In this document: piece by piece, positions 16,555 through 25,196 of the stretch
Layout of the letters: each line of letters starts with the position of its first letter
Numbering within the stretch: the first letter of the stretch is position 1
Assembly: GCF_900589395.1 (NCBI RefSeq)
Contig: NZ_UUIS01000096.1
Location: forward strand, 62,001 to 126,000
DNA from: Pseudomonas viridiflava
GTDB lineage: Bacteria; Pseudomonadota; Gammaproteobacteria; Pseudomonadales; Pseudomonadaceae
Direction: 5' to 3'
Length of the DNA stretch: 64,000 nucleotides
Notes under the pieces: generated by a model
Databases searched by the model: none
The model's input: the letters and a program-made list of their open reading frames with translations, nothing else
What the model was told of the DNA's origin: nothing
Position numbers and translations under genes: made by a program

Positions 16555-17775
16555 ATGGAAACCCGCGCGGATGTGCTGATCGTTGGAGCCGGTATGGTCG
16601 GCAGTGCCCTGGCCCTGGCCCTGCAAGGCCGCGGCCTGGAGGTGCTGGTGGTCGACGGCGGTACCCTGAGTGTCGAGCCGTTCGACCCGCAGGCGCCATT
16701 CGAGCCGCGCGTCAGCGCGCTGTCGGCGGCCAGCCAGCGGATCCTGCAACGCCTGGGCGCCTGGGACGGCATTGTCGCCCGGCGGCTGAGCCCTTATGCC
16801 CAGATGCAGGTCTGGGATGGCAGCGGCACCGGGCAGATCCATTTTTCTGCCGCCAGCGTGCATGCCGATGTGCTCGGGCACATCGTCGAGAACCGCGTGG
16901 TTCAGGACGCTTTGCTCGAGCGCCTGCATGACACGGATATCGGCCTGCTGGAACACGCCCGACTGGAACAGTTGCGCCATTCAGGCGAGGACTGGCTGCT
17001 GACCCTGGCCGATGGTCGACGCCTGCGTGCACCGCTGGTGGTCGGGGCCGATGGCGCCCACTCGGCCATTCGCCGCTTGAGTGGCACGCCGACCCGCGAG
17101 TGGGATTACCTGCATCACGCCATCGTCACCAGCGTACGCACCGCCCGGCCGCACGGTCGTACGGCCTGGCAGCGTTTCACCGATGACGGCCCGCTGGCCT
17201 TTTTGCCTCTGGCGCGTGAAGGCGAGCATTGGTGCTCCATCGTCTGGTCGGTCACGCCGGCCGAGGCCGAGCGGCTGATGGCGCTGGACGGCGCGTTGTT
17301 CTGTGTCGAGCTGGAGCGTGCCTTCGAAGGGCAGCTGGGCACCGTGCTGCATGCCGACCCGCGGTTGTGCGTGCCGCTGCGCCAGCGCCATGCCAAGCGT
17401 TACGTGGCCCCGGGACTGGCGCTGATCGGCGATGCCGCCCACACCATCCACCCGCTGGCCGGGCAGGGCGTGAACCTGGGTTTTCTGGACGCCGCCGTGC
17501 TGGCCGAGGTGCTGCTGCACGCCCATGCCCGTGGCGAACGCCTGGCCGATGAGCGAGTGCTGGGCCGCTACGAGCGTCGGCGCATGCCGCACAACCTGAG
17601 CCTGATGGCCGCCATGGAGGGCTTCGAGCGGTTGTTCCAGGCCAACCCGTTGCCCTTGCGCTGGCTGCGCAACACCGGCCTCAAGGCCGTCGACAGCCTG
17701 CCTGAGGTCAAAGCCCTGTTCGTGCGCCAGGCGCTGGGCCTGTCAGGAGAAATGCCCGAGCTGGCGCGCTTGTAG
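16555..17775 (+). CDS. ubiI: FAD-dependent ubiquinone-pathway hydroxylase (UbiI/VisC)
   Basis: A 406-residue paralogue of UbiH: FAD fold LIVGAGMVGSALALALQ at residues 8-24 and GDAAHTIHPLAGQGVNLGFLD near 290-310. It likely performs the C5 hydroxylation in ubiquinone synthesis. It starts 48 bases after ubiH and completes the pepP-ubiH-ubiI run. Repeat copy B begins 32 bases beyond its stop. Family certain; exact position specificity inferred from synteny. Confidence 0.9.
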   Translation: METRADVLIVGAGMVGSALALALQGRGLEVLVVDGGTLSVEPFDPQAPFEPRVSALSAASQRILQRLGAWDGIVARRLSPYAQMQVWDGSGTGQIHFSAASVHADVLGHIVENRVVQDALLERLHDTDIGLLEHARLEQLRHSGEDWLLTLADGRRLRAPLVVGADGAHSAIRRLSGTPTREWDYLHHAIVTSVRTARPHGRTAWQRFTDDGPLAFLPLAREGEHWCSIVWSVTPAEAERLMALDGALFCVELERAFEGQLGTVLHADPRLCVPLRQRHAKRYVAPGLALIGDAAHTIHPLAGQGVNLGFLDAAVLAEVLLHAHARGERLADERVLGRYERRRMPHNLSLMAAMEGFERLFQANPLPLRWLRNTGLKAVDSLPEVKALFVRQALGLSGEMPELARL

Positions 17776-17807
17776 GACCGGCTCCCGGGCGCGCACGTAC
17801 CCGAACT

Positions 17808-17916
17808 GTAGGAGCGCGCTCTGCCCGCGACCGAGTGCGTAGCGCTCGCAAAATCTGCGAAACGCCACAAATTTACGACTGCTAACGCAGCCGGTCGCGG
17901 GCAAGCGCGCTTCTAC
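17808..17916. repeat. Palindromic intergenic repeat, copy B (109 bp)
   Basis: Standard-length member of the family, in the opposite orientation to copy A. Left arm GTAGGAGCGCGCTCTGCCCG and right arm CGGGCAAGCGCGCTTCTAC are inverted repeats around an asymmetric interior. It sits between ubiI and the iron-transport operon. Confidence 0.85.
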
Positions 17917-17974
17917 ATAGGTCCCTCGCGCAACATTAAGTTACGGCTCTTCGCCGCCCCTCATTGAGGTTGTG

Positions 17975-17993
17975 AATGGTATTGACTACCATT
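17975..17993. promoter_or_regulatory. Palindrome AATGGTATTGACTACCATT upstream of hitA
   Basis: Two perfect 7-base arms (AATGGTA/TACCATT) around TTGAC form a 19-bp operator-like site 33 bases before the hitA ATG. It has Fur-box length but matches the classical Fur consensus at only about half the positions. A TTGAGG-N17-TACCAT promoter would place it over the -10, consistent with repression. Iron control is inferred from the gene it precedes. Confidence 0.45.
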
Positions 17994-18025
17994 TCGACCT
18001 TGTAATCGAACCTAGAGGCTTTCCC

Positions 18026-19027
18026 ATGCAGGCAAGCAAGCGTCTTCTCGCTGCCCTGACACTGACCATGCTCGGCAGCACCGCCCAGGCCGCCGATGAG
18101 GTTGTGGTGTATTCGTCGCGTATCGACGAATTGATCAAGCCTGTTTTCGACGCCTACACCGCCAAGACCGGCGTCAAGATCAAGTTCATCACTGACAAGG
18201 AAGCGCCGCTGATGCAGCGCATCAAGGCCGAGGGCGAGAACGCCACCGCCGACCTGCTGCTGACCGTCGATGCCGGCAACCTGTGGCAGGCCGAGCAGAT
18301 GGGCATCCTGCAGCCGTTCAGCACGCCGGTGATCGACAAGAACATCCCGGCGCAGTACCGCTCCTCGACCCACGCCTGGACCGGCCTGAGCCTGCGTGCG
18401 CGGACCATTGCCTACTCCACCGACCGGGTCAAGCCCGGAGAACTGTCCACCTACGAGGCCCTGGCCGACAAGAACTGGGAAGGGCGCCTGTGCCTGCGCA
18501 CGGCCAAGAAAGTCTATAACCAGTCGTTGACCGCCACCCTGATCGAAACCCACGGTGCCGACAAGACCAGCGAGATCCTCAAGGGCTGGGTCAACAACCT
18601 GTCCACCGACGTCTTCTCCGACGACATCGCCGTGCTCGAGGCGATCAACGCCGGCCAGTGCGACGTGGGCATCGTCAACACCTACTACTACGGTCGCCTG
18701 CACAAACAGAACCCGCAACTGGCGGTCAAGCTGTTCTGGCCCAACCAGGCCGACCGCGGCGTGCACGTCAACCTGTCGGGCATCGGCCTGACCAGGCATG
18801 CGCCGCACGCAGAAGCCGCCAAGGCGCTGGTGGAGTGGATGACCGGCCCCGAGGCCCAGGCGATCTTTGCCGGCGTCAACCAGGAGTTCCCGGCCAACCC
18901 GAGCGTGCCGCCCAGTGCCGAAGTGGCGGGCTGGGGTTCGTTCAAGGCCGACACCATCCCGGTCGAAGTGGCCGGCAAGCGTCAGGCAGAAGCGATTCGC
19001 ATGATGGATCGCGCGGGCTGGAATTGA
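18026..19027 (+). CDS. hitA: Ferric iron ABC transporter periplasmic binding protein
   Basis: A 333-residue FbpA/HitA-type binding protein with signal peptide MQASKRLLAALTLTMLGSTA cleaved near AQA. Mature start DEVVVYSSRIDELIKPVF and the tyrosine pair NTYYYGR are typical of the iron-coordinating family. It delivers Fe3+ to the HitB permease. The ATG at 18026 has AGAGG 9 bases upstream. A long hairpin separates it from hitB. No cognate ATPase gene is in the locus. Confidence 0.92.
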   Translation: MQASKRLLAALTLTMLGSTAQAADEVVVYSSRIDELIKPVFDAYTAKTGVKIKFITDKEAPLMQRIKAEGENATADLLLTVDAGNLWQAEQMGILQPFSTPVIDKNIPAQYRSSTHAWTGLSLRARTIAYSTDRVKPGELSTYEALADKNWEGRLCLRTAKKVYNQSLTATLIETHGADKTSEILKGWVNNLSTDVFSDDIAVLEAINAGQCDVGIVNTYYYGRLHKQNPQLAVKLFWPNQADRGVHVNLSGIGLTRHAPHAEAAKALVEWMTGPEAQAIFAGVNQEFPANPSVPPSAEVAGWGSFKADTIPVEVAGKRQAEAIRMMDRAGWN

Positions 19028-19043
19028 TTTAATACCCGCCCTT

Positions 19044-19131
19044 TTCGCGGCTGAAGCGGATCGCGGCTGAAGCCGCTCCTACGGACTTTGCCCGTAGAAG
19101 CGGCCGGGCGGCGATCCGTTTCAGCCGCGAA
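19044..19131. repeat. 88-bp hairpin between hitA and hitB
   Basis: Arms 19044-19064 and 19111-19131 are inverted repeats matching at 20 of 21 positions (TTCGCGGCTGAAGCGGATCGC-type). The interior holds a second nested inverted repeat around GCCGCTCCTACG. It looks like a different REP doublet from the other repeats here. Placed inside an operon, it could stabilise the hitA part of the mRNA or reduce read-through to hitB. Confidence 0.75.
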
Positions 19132-19154
19132 TCACTGCGAACCGAGAATTTCCT

Positions 19155-20771
19155 TTGGCCCACCCCGCCCAACGCCGCTGGTACCCCCTGGTCTTTGCCA
19201 TCGCCGCGCTGGTGCTGTTGCCCCTCAGCGTCCTGCTGCTGTCCTGGCAAAGCATCGACCGGGAGATCTGGTCGCACCTGCTCGACACCCAGATGAGCCG
19301 CCTGCTGGGCAATACCCTGACCCTGATCCTCGGGGTTGGCGTGGGCGTCACTGTGCTGGGCGTGAGCCTGGCCTGGCTGACCAGCCTGTGCGAATTTCCC
19401 GGCAGGCGCTGGCTGGACTGGGCCCTGATGCTGCCATTCGCCATTCCCGCTTACGTGCTGGCGTTTGTCTTCGTCGGCCTGCTGGACTTTGCCGGACCCT
19501 TGCAGACCCTGTTGCGCGAGTGGTTCGGCAGCGGCCTGCGCCTGCCCCGGGTGCGCTCCACCGGCGGGGTGATCATAGTGCTGGTGCTGGTGTTCTACCC
19601 CTATGTCTACCTGCTGGCGCGCACCGCATTCCTGGCCCAGGGCCGTGGCCTGATGGAGGCGGCGCGGGTGCTGGGGCTGTCGCCGCTGCAAGCGTTCTGG
19701 CGCGTGGCGCTGCCCATGGCGCGCCCGGCCATCGGTGCCGGTGTGGCGTTGGCACTGATGGAAACCCTGGCCGATTTCGGTGCGGTGTCGGTGTTCAACT
19801 TCGACACGTTCACCACGGCCATCTACAAGACCTGGTACGGCTTCTTCAGCCTCTCCAGCGCCGCCCAACTGGCCAGCCTGCTGTTGCTGGCGGTCATGGT
19901 CGTGCTTTATGGCGAACGTCGCGCACGCGGCGTCAGCCGCGCATCCAACGAGCGTCCACGCAGCAAGCCGCTGTATCACCTCACCGGCCTGAAGGCGGCG
20001 GCGGCCAGCAGCTGGTGCACACTGGTGTTCATCTGCGCCTTTGCCGTACCGATGCTGCAACTGGTGGTCTGGGTCTGGCAGCGCGGACGTTTCGACCTGG
20101 ACGAGCGCTACATCGGGCTGGTGCTGCACACGCTTTATCTGGGCAGCCTGGCGGCACTGATCACGGTCAGCGTGGCCCTGGTGCTGGTGTTCGCCCGGCG
20201 CCTGGCACCCACCCGGGCGATTCGCTCCGGCGTAGGCCTGGCCAACCTGGGTTATGCCTTGCCGGGCTCGGTGCTGGCGGTGTCGATCATGCTGGCGTTT
20301 AGTTACCTGGACCGCACGCTGGTCATTCCGCTGTCGTCGTGGCTGGGCGGTGCCGGCAAGCCCTTGCTGCTGGGCAGCCTGTCGGCGTTGCTGCTGGCCT
20401 ACCTGGTGCGCTTCATCGCCGTGGCCTATGGGCCGCTGGAAAGCAGCCTGGCGCGAATTCGCCCGTCATTGCCTGAAGCGGCGCGCAGCCTGGGCACCAG
20501 CGGCCCGCGGCTGTTCTTCACCATCTACCTGCCATTGCTGGTGCCCGGTGCCCTGAGTGCGGCCTTGCTGGTGTTTGTCGATGTGCTCAAGGAAATGCCC
20601 GCCACCCTGCTGATGCGTCCCTTCGGCTGGGACACCCTGGCGGTGCGCATCTTTGAAATGACCAGCGAGGGCGAGTGGGCCCGCGCGGCCCTGCCGGCCC
20701 TGACCCTGGTGCTGGTCGGCCTGCTGCCGGTGATCGGTCTGATCCGGCGTTCGGCACGCCAGCACGGCTGA
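19155..20771 (+). CDS. hitB: Ferric iron ABC transporter permease (fused, two-domain)
   Basis: A 538-residue inner-membrane permease carrying two BPD_transp_1 halves (about 50-260 and 320-530), as in FbpB/HitB. EAA loops are visible as EAARVLGLSPLQAFWRVALP and EAARSLGTSGPRLFFTIYLP. It forms the Fe3+ channel for HitA. The start is a TTG with a weak ribosome-binding site; the next in-frame start would remove most of the first membrane span. A hitC-type ATPase is absent here and must come from elsewhere. Confidence 0.9.
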   Translation: MAHPAQRRWYPLVFAIAALVLLPLSVLLLSWQSIDREIWSHLLDTQMSRLLGNTLTLILGVGVGVTVLGVSLAWLTSLCEFPGRRWLDWALMLPFAIPAYVLAFVFVGLLDFAGPLQTLLREWFGSGLRLPRVRSTGGVIIVLVLVFYPYVYLLARTAFLAQGRGLMEAARVLGLSPLQAFWRVALPMARPAIGAGVALALMETLADFGAVSVFNFDTFTTAIYKTWYGFFSLSSAAQLASLLLLAVMVVLYGERRARGVSRASNERPRSKPLYHLTGLKAAAASSWCTLVFICAFAVPMLQLVVWVWQRGRFDLDERYIGLVLHTLYLGSLAALITVSVALVLVFARRLAPTRAIRSGVGLANLGYALPGSVLAVSIMLAFSYLDRTLVIPLSSWLGGAGKPLLLGSLSALLLAYLVRFIAVAYGPLESSLARIRPSLPEAARSLGTSGPRLFFTIYLPLLVPGALSAALLVFVDVLKEMPATLLMRPFGWDTLAVRIFEMTSEGEWARAALPALTLVLVGLLPVIGLIRRSARQHG

Positions 20772-20974
20772 CGGCCAGGCCACTGAAATGCCGCCGCCTG
20801 TTTCAGTAGGCCGCGCGTCGGGTGCGAGGTGCTCGCCATGCGGCTACAATGCGCCGCAATCGGTGCAGGCCGCTGCCTGGCTGGCAGGTTGTCAGTCGTC
20901 GCAAACCCCGAGTCATTGGGGGCTTGTCAGCAGGTCCCGGTCCGCATCTTCGCCACGCCCGGAAGGAGAAACCC
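20772..20974 (+). promoter_or_regulatory. Upstream region of gcvT
   Basis: A 203-base gap holding the gcv promoter. TACAAT near 20844 is a plausible -10 without a good -35. CCCC-GAGTCATT-GGGG at about 20914-20930 can form a short hairpin but lacks a T tract. No glycine riboswitch aptamer was recognised. Confidence 0.4.
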
Positions 20975-22057
20975 ATGGGACAGCGTACCCCCCTGTTTGA
21001 CCTGCACCTCGCGCTGGGCGCGAAAATGGTCGATTTCGGTGGTTGGGACATGCCGTTGCATTACGGCTCGCAAGTCGAGGAACATCATCAGGTGCGCCGC
21101 GACTGCGGCGTATTCGACGTCTCGCACATGCATGTGATCGACGTGCTCGGCAGTCAGGCCAAGGCTTGGCTGCGTTACCTGCTGGCCAACGACGTAGGCC
21201 GCCTGCAGGACGTCGGACGGGCGCTGTACAGCGCCATGCTCGATGAACACGGCGGCATCATCGACGACATGGTCGTCTACCTCACGCCCGGCGGTTATCG
21301 CCTGGTGGCCAACGCCGCCACCGGCGCCAAGGACATGGCCTGGATGCAGGCCCGCCTGGCCGGCTTCGATGTGCAACTGGTCGAGCGCACCGACCTGGCG
21401 ATGCTGGCCATCCAGGGACCACGTGCCCGCCAGCGGATTGCCGAATTGCTGTCCAGCCAGCGTGCGGAGTTGATTCGGCGCCTCACGCCCTTCGAAGGCC
21501 ATGACGATCAGGACTGGTTCATTGCCCGCACCGGCTACACCGGCGAGGACGGCCTGGAAATCCTGCTGCCTGCCGAACAGGCCCAGGCCTTTTTCAATGA
21601 CCTGGTCGGCGCCGGTATCTCGCCGATCGGCCTGGGTGCGCGCGATACGCTGCGCCTGGAGGCCGGCATGAACCTGTATGGCCAGGACATCGACGAAACG
21701 GTCTCGCCCCTGGTTGCCAACATGGGCTGGAGCATTGCCTGGGAGCCGGTCGAGCGTGACTTCATCGGTCGCGCGGCGCTGGAGCGTGAACGCGCTGCTG
21801 GCGCGGCGTCCAAACTGGTCGGCCTGGTGCTTGAAGAGCGCGGTGTACTGCGCGCCCATCAGGTAGTGCGCATCGCAGAAATTGGCGAGGGAGAGATTAC
21901 CAGTGGTAGTTTCTCTCCTACGCTGAGCAAGTCGATTGCCCTGGCACGTGTCCCGATGGCCACCGCCGATCGGGCCGAAGTGGAAATTCGCGGCAAGTGG
22001 TACCCCGTGCGCGTGGTGCGCCCAAGCTTCGTGCGCCACGGCAAAGTGCTTATCTAA
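20975..22057 (+). CDS. gcvT: Aminomethyltransferase (glycine cleavage T protein)
   Basis: A 360-residue T protein that transfers the methylene of the H-protein-bound aminomethyl group to tetrahydrofolate, releasing ammonia. Visible are LFDLHLALGAKMVDFGGWDM at the start, the conserved DVSHM, and TGYTGEDGLEILLP with RLEAGMNLYGQDID. Start at 20975 has a strong GGAAGGAGAA site. gcvH follows after 42 bases; gcvP is not next and must be elsewhere, the intervening space being taken by the REPIN array. Confidence 0.96.
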   Translation: MGQRTPLFDLHLALGAKMVDFGGWDMPLHYGSQVEEHHQVRRDCGVFDVSHMHVIDVLGSQAKAWLRYLLANDVGRLQDVGRALYSAMLDEHGGIIDDMVVYLTPGGYRLVANAATGAKDMAWMQARLAGFDVQLVERTDLAMLAIQGPRARQRIAELLSSQRAELIRRLTPFEGHDDQDWFIARTGYTGEDGLEILLPAEQAQAFFNDLVGAGISPIGLGARDTLRLEAGMNLYGQDIDETVSPLVANMGWSIAWEPVERDFIGRAALERERAAGAASKLVGLVLEERGVLRAHQVVRIAEIGEGEITSGSFSPTLSKSIALARVPMATADRAEVEIRGKWYPVRVVRPSFVRHGKVLI

Positions 22058-22099
22058 CCTGGCGAACTGCCGCTGACCTGATAATTCTGAGGATGACAA

Positions 22100-22486
22100 A
22101 TGAGCAATATTCCCGCCGAACTGCGTTTCGCCAAAAGCCACGAATGGGCGCGCCAGGAAGCCGACGGCACCATCACCGTGGGTATTTCCGACCACGCGCA
22201 ACAGGCACTGGGTGATGTGGTCTTCGTCGAACTGCCGGAAATCGGCAAGGTATTTGTCGCTGGCGATGCAGCCGGTGTGGTCGAGTCGGTCAAGGCCGCC
22301 TCGGATATCTATGCGCCGGTGGCAGGCGAAGTCACTGCCGTCAACGACGCGCTGGGTGATGCGCCCGAGCAGCTCAATAACGAGCCTTACAGTGCCTGGA
22401 TCTTCAAACTCAAGCCCTCGGCCGCTGACGCCGACCTGGCCATGCTGCTTGATGCAGCCGGTTATCAGGCTGCCATCGGCGAGTAA
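22100..22486 (+). CDS. gcvH: Glycine cleavage system H protein
   Basis: A 128-residue lipoyl carrier. The lipoylated lysine is in the motif VESVKAASDIYAPVAGEV (about residue 64). The start MSNIPAELRFAKSHEW is typical and is preceded by GAGGATGAC. It shuttles the aminomethyl group between P, T and L proteins. It is co-directional and probably co-transcribed with gcvT. Confidence 0.97.
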   Translation: MSNIPAELRFAKSHEWARQEADGTITVGISDHAQQALGDVVFVELPEIGKVFVAGDAAGVVESVKAASDIYAPVAGEVTAVNDALGDAPEQLNNEPYSAWIFKLKPSAADADLAMLLDAAGYQAAIGE

Positions 22487-22549
22487 CAGCCACGCAAGGA
22501 AAGGCCCCCTCGGGAGTAATGCCAACCCATCAAGGACGACAGGGTCAAT

Positions 22550-23235
22550 TGTGGGAAAGGGCTCTGCCCGTGATGGGGCCGGCAAGGCCCATACACCTGC
22601 TGCGGCTGTCCCATAGCCATCGCCGGCAAGCCGCCTCCCACAGTCCGGTGCCAGACCCGAATTAAGGGTCGCATCAAACCTGTGGGAGGGGCACTGCCCG
22701 TGATGGGGCCGGCAAGGCCCATACACCTGCTGCGGCTGTCCCATAGCCATCGCCGGCAAGCCGCCTCCCACAGTCCGGTGCCAGGCCCGAATTCAGGGTC
22801 GCATCACACCTGTGGGAGGGGGCACTGCCCGCGATGGGGTCGGCAAGGCCCATACACCTGCTGCGGCTGTCCCATAGCCATCGCCGGCAAGCCGCCTCCC
22901 ACAGCCCGGTGCCAGACCCGAATTAAGGGTCGCATCAAACCTGTGGGAGGGGGCTCTGCCCGCGATGGGGCCGGCAAGGCCCATACACCTGCTGCGGCTG
23001 TCCCATAGCCATCGCCGGCAAGCCGCCTCCCTTAGTCCGGTGCCAGACCCGAATTAAGGGTCGCATCAAACCTGTGGGAGGGGGCTCTGCCCGCGATGGG
23101 GTCGGCAAGGCCCATACACCTGCTGCGGCTGTCCCATAGCGATCGCCGGCAAGCCGCCTCCCTTAGTCCGGTGCCAGACCCGAATTCAGGGTCGCATCAA
23201 ACCTGTGGGAGGGGGCTCTGCCCGCGATGGGGGCG
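22550..23235. repeat. Tandem array of five ~131-bp REPIN units plus a partial sixth
   Basis: Unit starts (TGTGGGA...) fall at 22550, 22681, 22811, 22942, 23073 and 23204, so periods are 131, 130, 131, 131 and 131. Each full unit holds two REP sequences in inverted orientation: TGTGGGAGGGGGCTCTGCCC at the left and its imperfect reverse complement GGCAAGCCGCCTCCCACA about 70 bases on, then a linker with GGTGCCAGACCCGAATT. Copies are nearly identical with a few substitutions (for example CCCACAG to CCCTTAG in units 4 and 5). It lies between gcvH and a minus-strand gene and has no plausible coding content. Confidence 0.93.
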
Positions 23236-23356
23236 GCATGAGCGGTGCACATCCGGCCCCAGTGCTGTCGTCTTCGCCAGCAGAGCTGACTTCCATCTGT
23301 CCGCGCCGGGATTTAATGCGTTGATATCCAGGTGCGGGCTTTTCCTTGCGTCGATC

Positions 23357-23668
23357 TTACTGCGCGTTGCGGGTCAGGATGGCGTTGGCCAGTTCCATGT
23401 CGCTGGCTTGCAGGCCCGGGTTGTCCTGACGTACCTGAGCCATGGCCGCTTCCAGGAACGGACCGCGGATCCCGCCGTTGCTGGCCACAAAGCTGGCGGA
23501 ATCGTCCTGGGCTGCCACGATCAGTTTGTGGTCCCGGAAAGTCAGGTACGTCGAGCCGGTGGTGGCTCCCGACGAAATTACATCGCGCCAGAACCCGGCA
23601 TCGGCCATCGCCGACCCAACCGGAAGAGAAAGCAGAGCACAAGTGGCGACAGCAAGTTTCAGACGCAT
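23357..23668 (-). CDS. DUF2388 family secreted protein
   Basis: A 103-residue protein with signal peptide MRLKLAVATCALLSLPVGSA cleaved near MADA, followed by the DUF2388 pattern: KLIVAAQDDSASFVASNGG, IRGPFLEAAM, and DMELANAIL at the end. The family is common in pseudomonads, often in several copies, and has no known function. GGAG precedes the chosen ATG; an extra in-frame ATG five codons earlier is less likely. Confidence 0.85.
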   Translation of the reverse strand: MRLKLAVATCALLSLPVGSAMADAGFWRDVISSGATTGSTYLTFRDHKLIVAAQDDSASFVASNGGIRGPFLEAAMAQVRQDNPGLQASDMELANAILTRNAQ

Positions 23669-23746
23669 GATGAAGTACTCCAAAAGGGAAGATTCCGGTT
23701 CATTGGAGAATGTTTCCCCCCGGTAGTTCCCTTGCCTGCCCCCTGC

Positions 23747-24190
23747 TCAGAGAGGCTCGACCTGCAGCACCGTGCCTTCCTGGCTCACAACCCTCACGCG
23801 CTCACCCACCGGTGTATCAGGACCGGTGACAATCCACACGCTGTCGCCCACCTTGATCTTGCCGCGCCGGTCCACGATGGCCTGTTGCACCACGAAGCTG
23901 TGGCCGATCAGTTCATGGCCGCGCATGTTCAGTCCCGGCTGGTCTGACGGCCGCGCGGCCGTGCGCTGGCGGTACCACCAGTACACGGCGGTGAGCACCG
24001 CAAACACGGCAAACAGCAGAAACTGCACGGTCCAGGGCAGCTCCGGCAGCACGAAGCTCAAGAGGCCGACCGCCGCTGCGGCGATGCCGATCCACAGCAG
24101 GTAGCCACCGGCGCCAAACATTTCCAGAATCAGCAGCACCGTGCCCAGTGCCAGCCAGTCCCAGAACGAAAGGTTATACAGCCAGCTCAT
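23747..24190 (-). CDS. NfeD-family membrane protein
   Basis: A 147-residue NfeD short form: two to three hydrophobic spans (about 10-75, e.g. LGTVLLILEMFGAGGYLLWIG) and a C-terminal OB fold (GHSFVVQQAIVDRRGKIKVGD, VWIVTGPD). It directly follows the SPFH gene (10-base gap). NfeD proteins partner SPFH proteins in membrane microdomains, in line with the QmcA-YbbK pair of E. coli. Confidence 0.9.
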   Translation of the reverse strand: MSWLYNLSFWDWLALGTVLLILEMFGAGGYLLWIGIAAAAVGLLSFVLPELPWTVQFLLFAVFAVLTAVYWWYRQRTAARPSDQPGLNMRGHELIGHSFVVQQAIVDRRGKIKVGDSVWIVTGPDTPVGERVRVVSQEGTVLQVEPL

Positions 24191-24200
24191 GGTGTGTGCC

Positions 24201-25121
24201 TCAGGCCTTGCGATCGAAAGTGGCTTTGACGATTTCGCCGATACCGCCCACCGCGCCGATGACCTGGCTGGCCTCCAGCGGCATCAGGATGACCTTGCTG
24301 TTGTCGGCCGAGGCCAACTGGCCCAGGGTCTCGATGTATTTCTGCGCCACGAAGTAGTTGATGGCCTGCACGTTGCCGGTGGCAATGGCGTCGGACACCA
24401 CGCGGGTGGCCTGGGCTTCGGCTTCGGCCTGGCGTTCACGGGCTTCGGACTCCAGGAAGGCGGCCTGCCGGCTGCCTTCGGCTTCAAGGATCTGCGCCTG
24501 CTTCTTGCCTTCGGCAGTCAGGATCGCCGCTGCACGCAGGCCTTCAGCCTCAAGAATCTGGGCACGCTTGATACGTTCGGCCTTCATCTGGCCGCTCATG
24601 GCCGCCATCAGGTCTTCGGGCGGGCTGATGTCCTTGATCTCGATCCGGGTGATCTTGATGCCCCAGGGCGCGGTGGCCTCGTCGACGATGCGCAGCAGCC
24701 GCTCGTTGATGCCATCGCGCTGGCTGAGCATGGCGTCGAGTTCCATGGAACCGAGCACGGTACGGATATTGGTTTGCAGCAGGTTGCGGATGGCGTGCTG
24801 GAGGTCGTTTACCTCGTAGGCGGCCTGGGCGGTGTTGATCACCTGGTAGAAGCACACGGCATCGATCTGGACCGTGGCGTTGTCGGCGGTGATGACTTCC
24901 TGGGGCGGGATGTCGAGCACGCTTTCCATCACGTTGATCTTGCGTCCGATGCGGTCCATCACCGGGATGATGATGTTCAGGCCGGGCTTGAGCGTATTGG
25001 TGTAGCGGCCGAAGCGCTCCACTGTCCATTGGTAACCCTGCGGGACCACCTTGAAGCCCATGAACACGATGGCCAATGCCAGGCCGACGAATAAGAGGAT
25101 TACGATACTACCGGTTTGCAT
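24201..25121 (-). CDS. SPFH/stomatin-like protein (QmcA type)
   Basis: A 306-residue stomatin-like protein with an N-terminal membrane segment (IVILLFVGLALAIVFMGF), an SPFH/band-7 domain (VERFGRYTNTLKPGLNIIIP onward) and a long Ala/Glu-rich coiled coil at about 190-260. It likely forms membrane scaffolds with the downstream NfeD protein. Family resemblance to E. coli QmcA is strong; function in pseudomonads is not established. Confidence 0.92.
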   Translation of the reverse strand: MQTGSIVILLFVGLALAIVFMGFKVVPQGYQWTVERFGRYTNTLKPGLNIIIPVMDRIGRKINVMESVLDIPPQEVITADNATVQIDAVCFYQVINTAQAAYEVNDLQHAIRNLLQTNIRTVLGSMELDAMLSQRDGINERLLRIVDEATAPWGIKITRIEIKDISPPEDLMAAMSGQMKAERIKRAQILEAEGLRAAAILTAEGKKQAQILEAEGSRQAAFLESEARERQAEAEAQATRVVSDAIATGNVQAINYFVAQKYIETLGQLASADNSKVILMPLEASQVIGAVGGIGEIVKATFDRKA

Positions 25122-25196
25122 GGTACTTCCTTGTCAGTACGGGATGGGGCGGGGATTGTCGTCGATGCCCAGTGAAACCGCATCCGGGCATGTATT

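Noticed and set aside
17820..17905. Small proteins with KFSAF/ALRTRSRASA-like peptides seen at several places
   Set aside because: These recurring peptides are translations of the palindromic repeat family, found at every copy, not genes.
20772..20974. Glycine riboswitch before gcvT
   Set aside because: None of the conserved aptamer core sequences could be found; only a short GC hairpin is present.
22550..23240. Possible CRISPR array
   Set aside because: The repeated unit is about 131 bp and nearly identical along its whole length; there are no short repeats with unique spacers and no cas genes.
22682..23947. Open frames of about 108 and 283 codons through the repeat array
   Set aside because: Their protein is just the REPIN unit translated repeatedly, lacks ribosome-binding sites and runs antisense into the DUF2388 gene.
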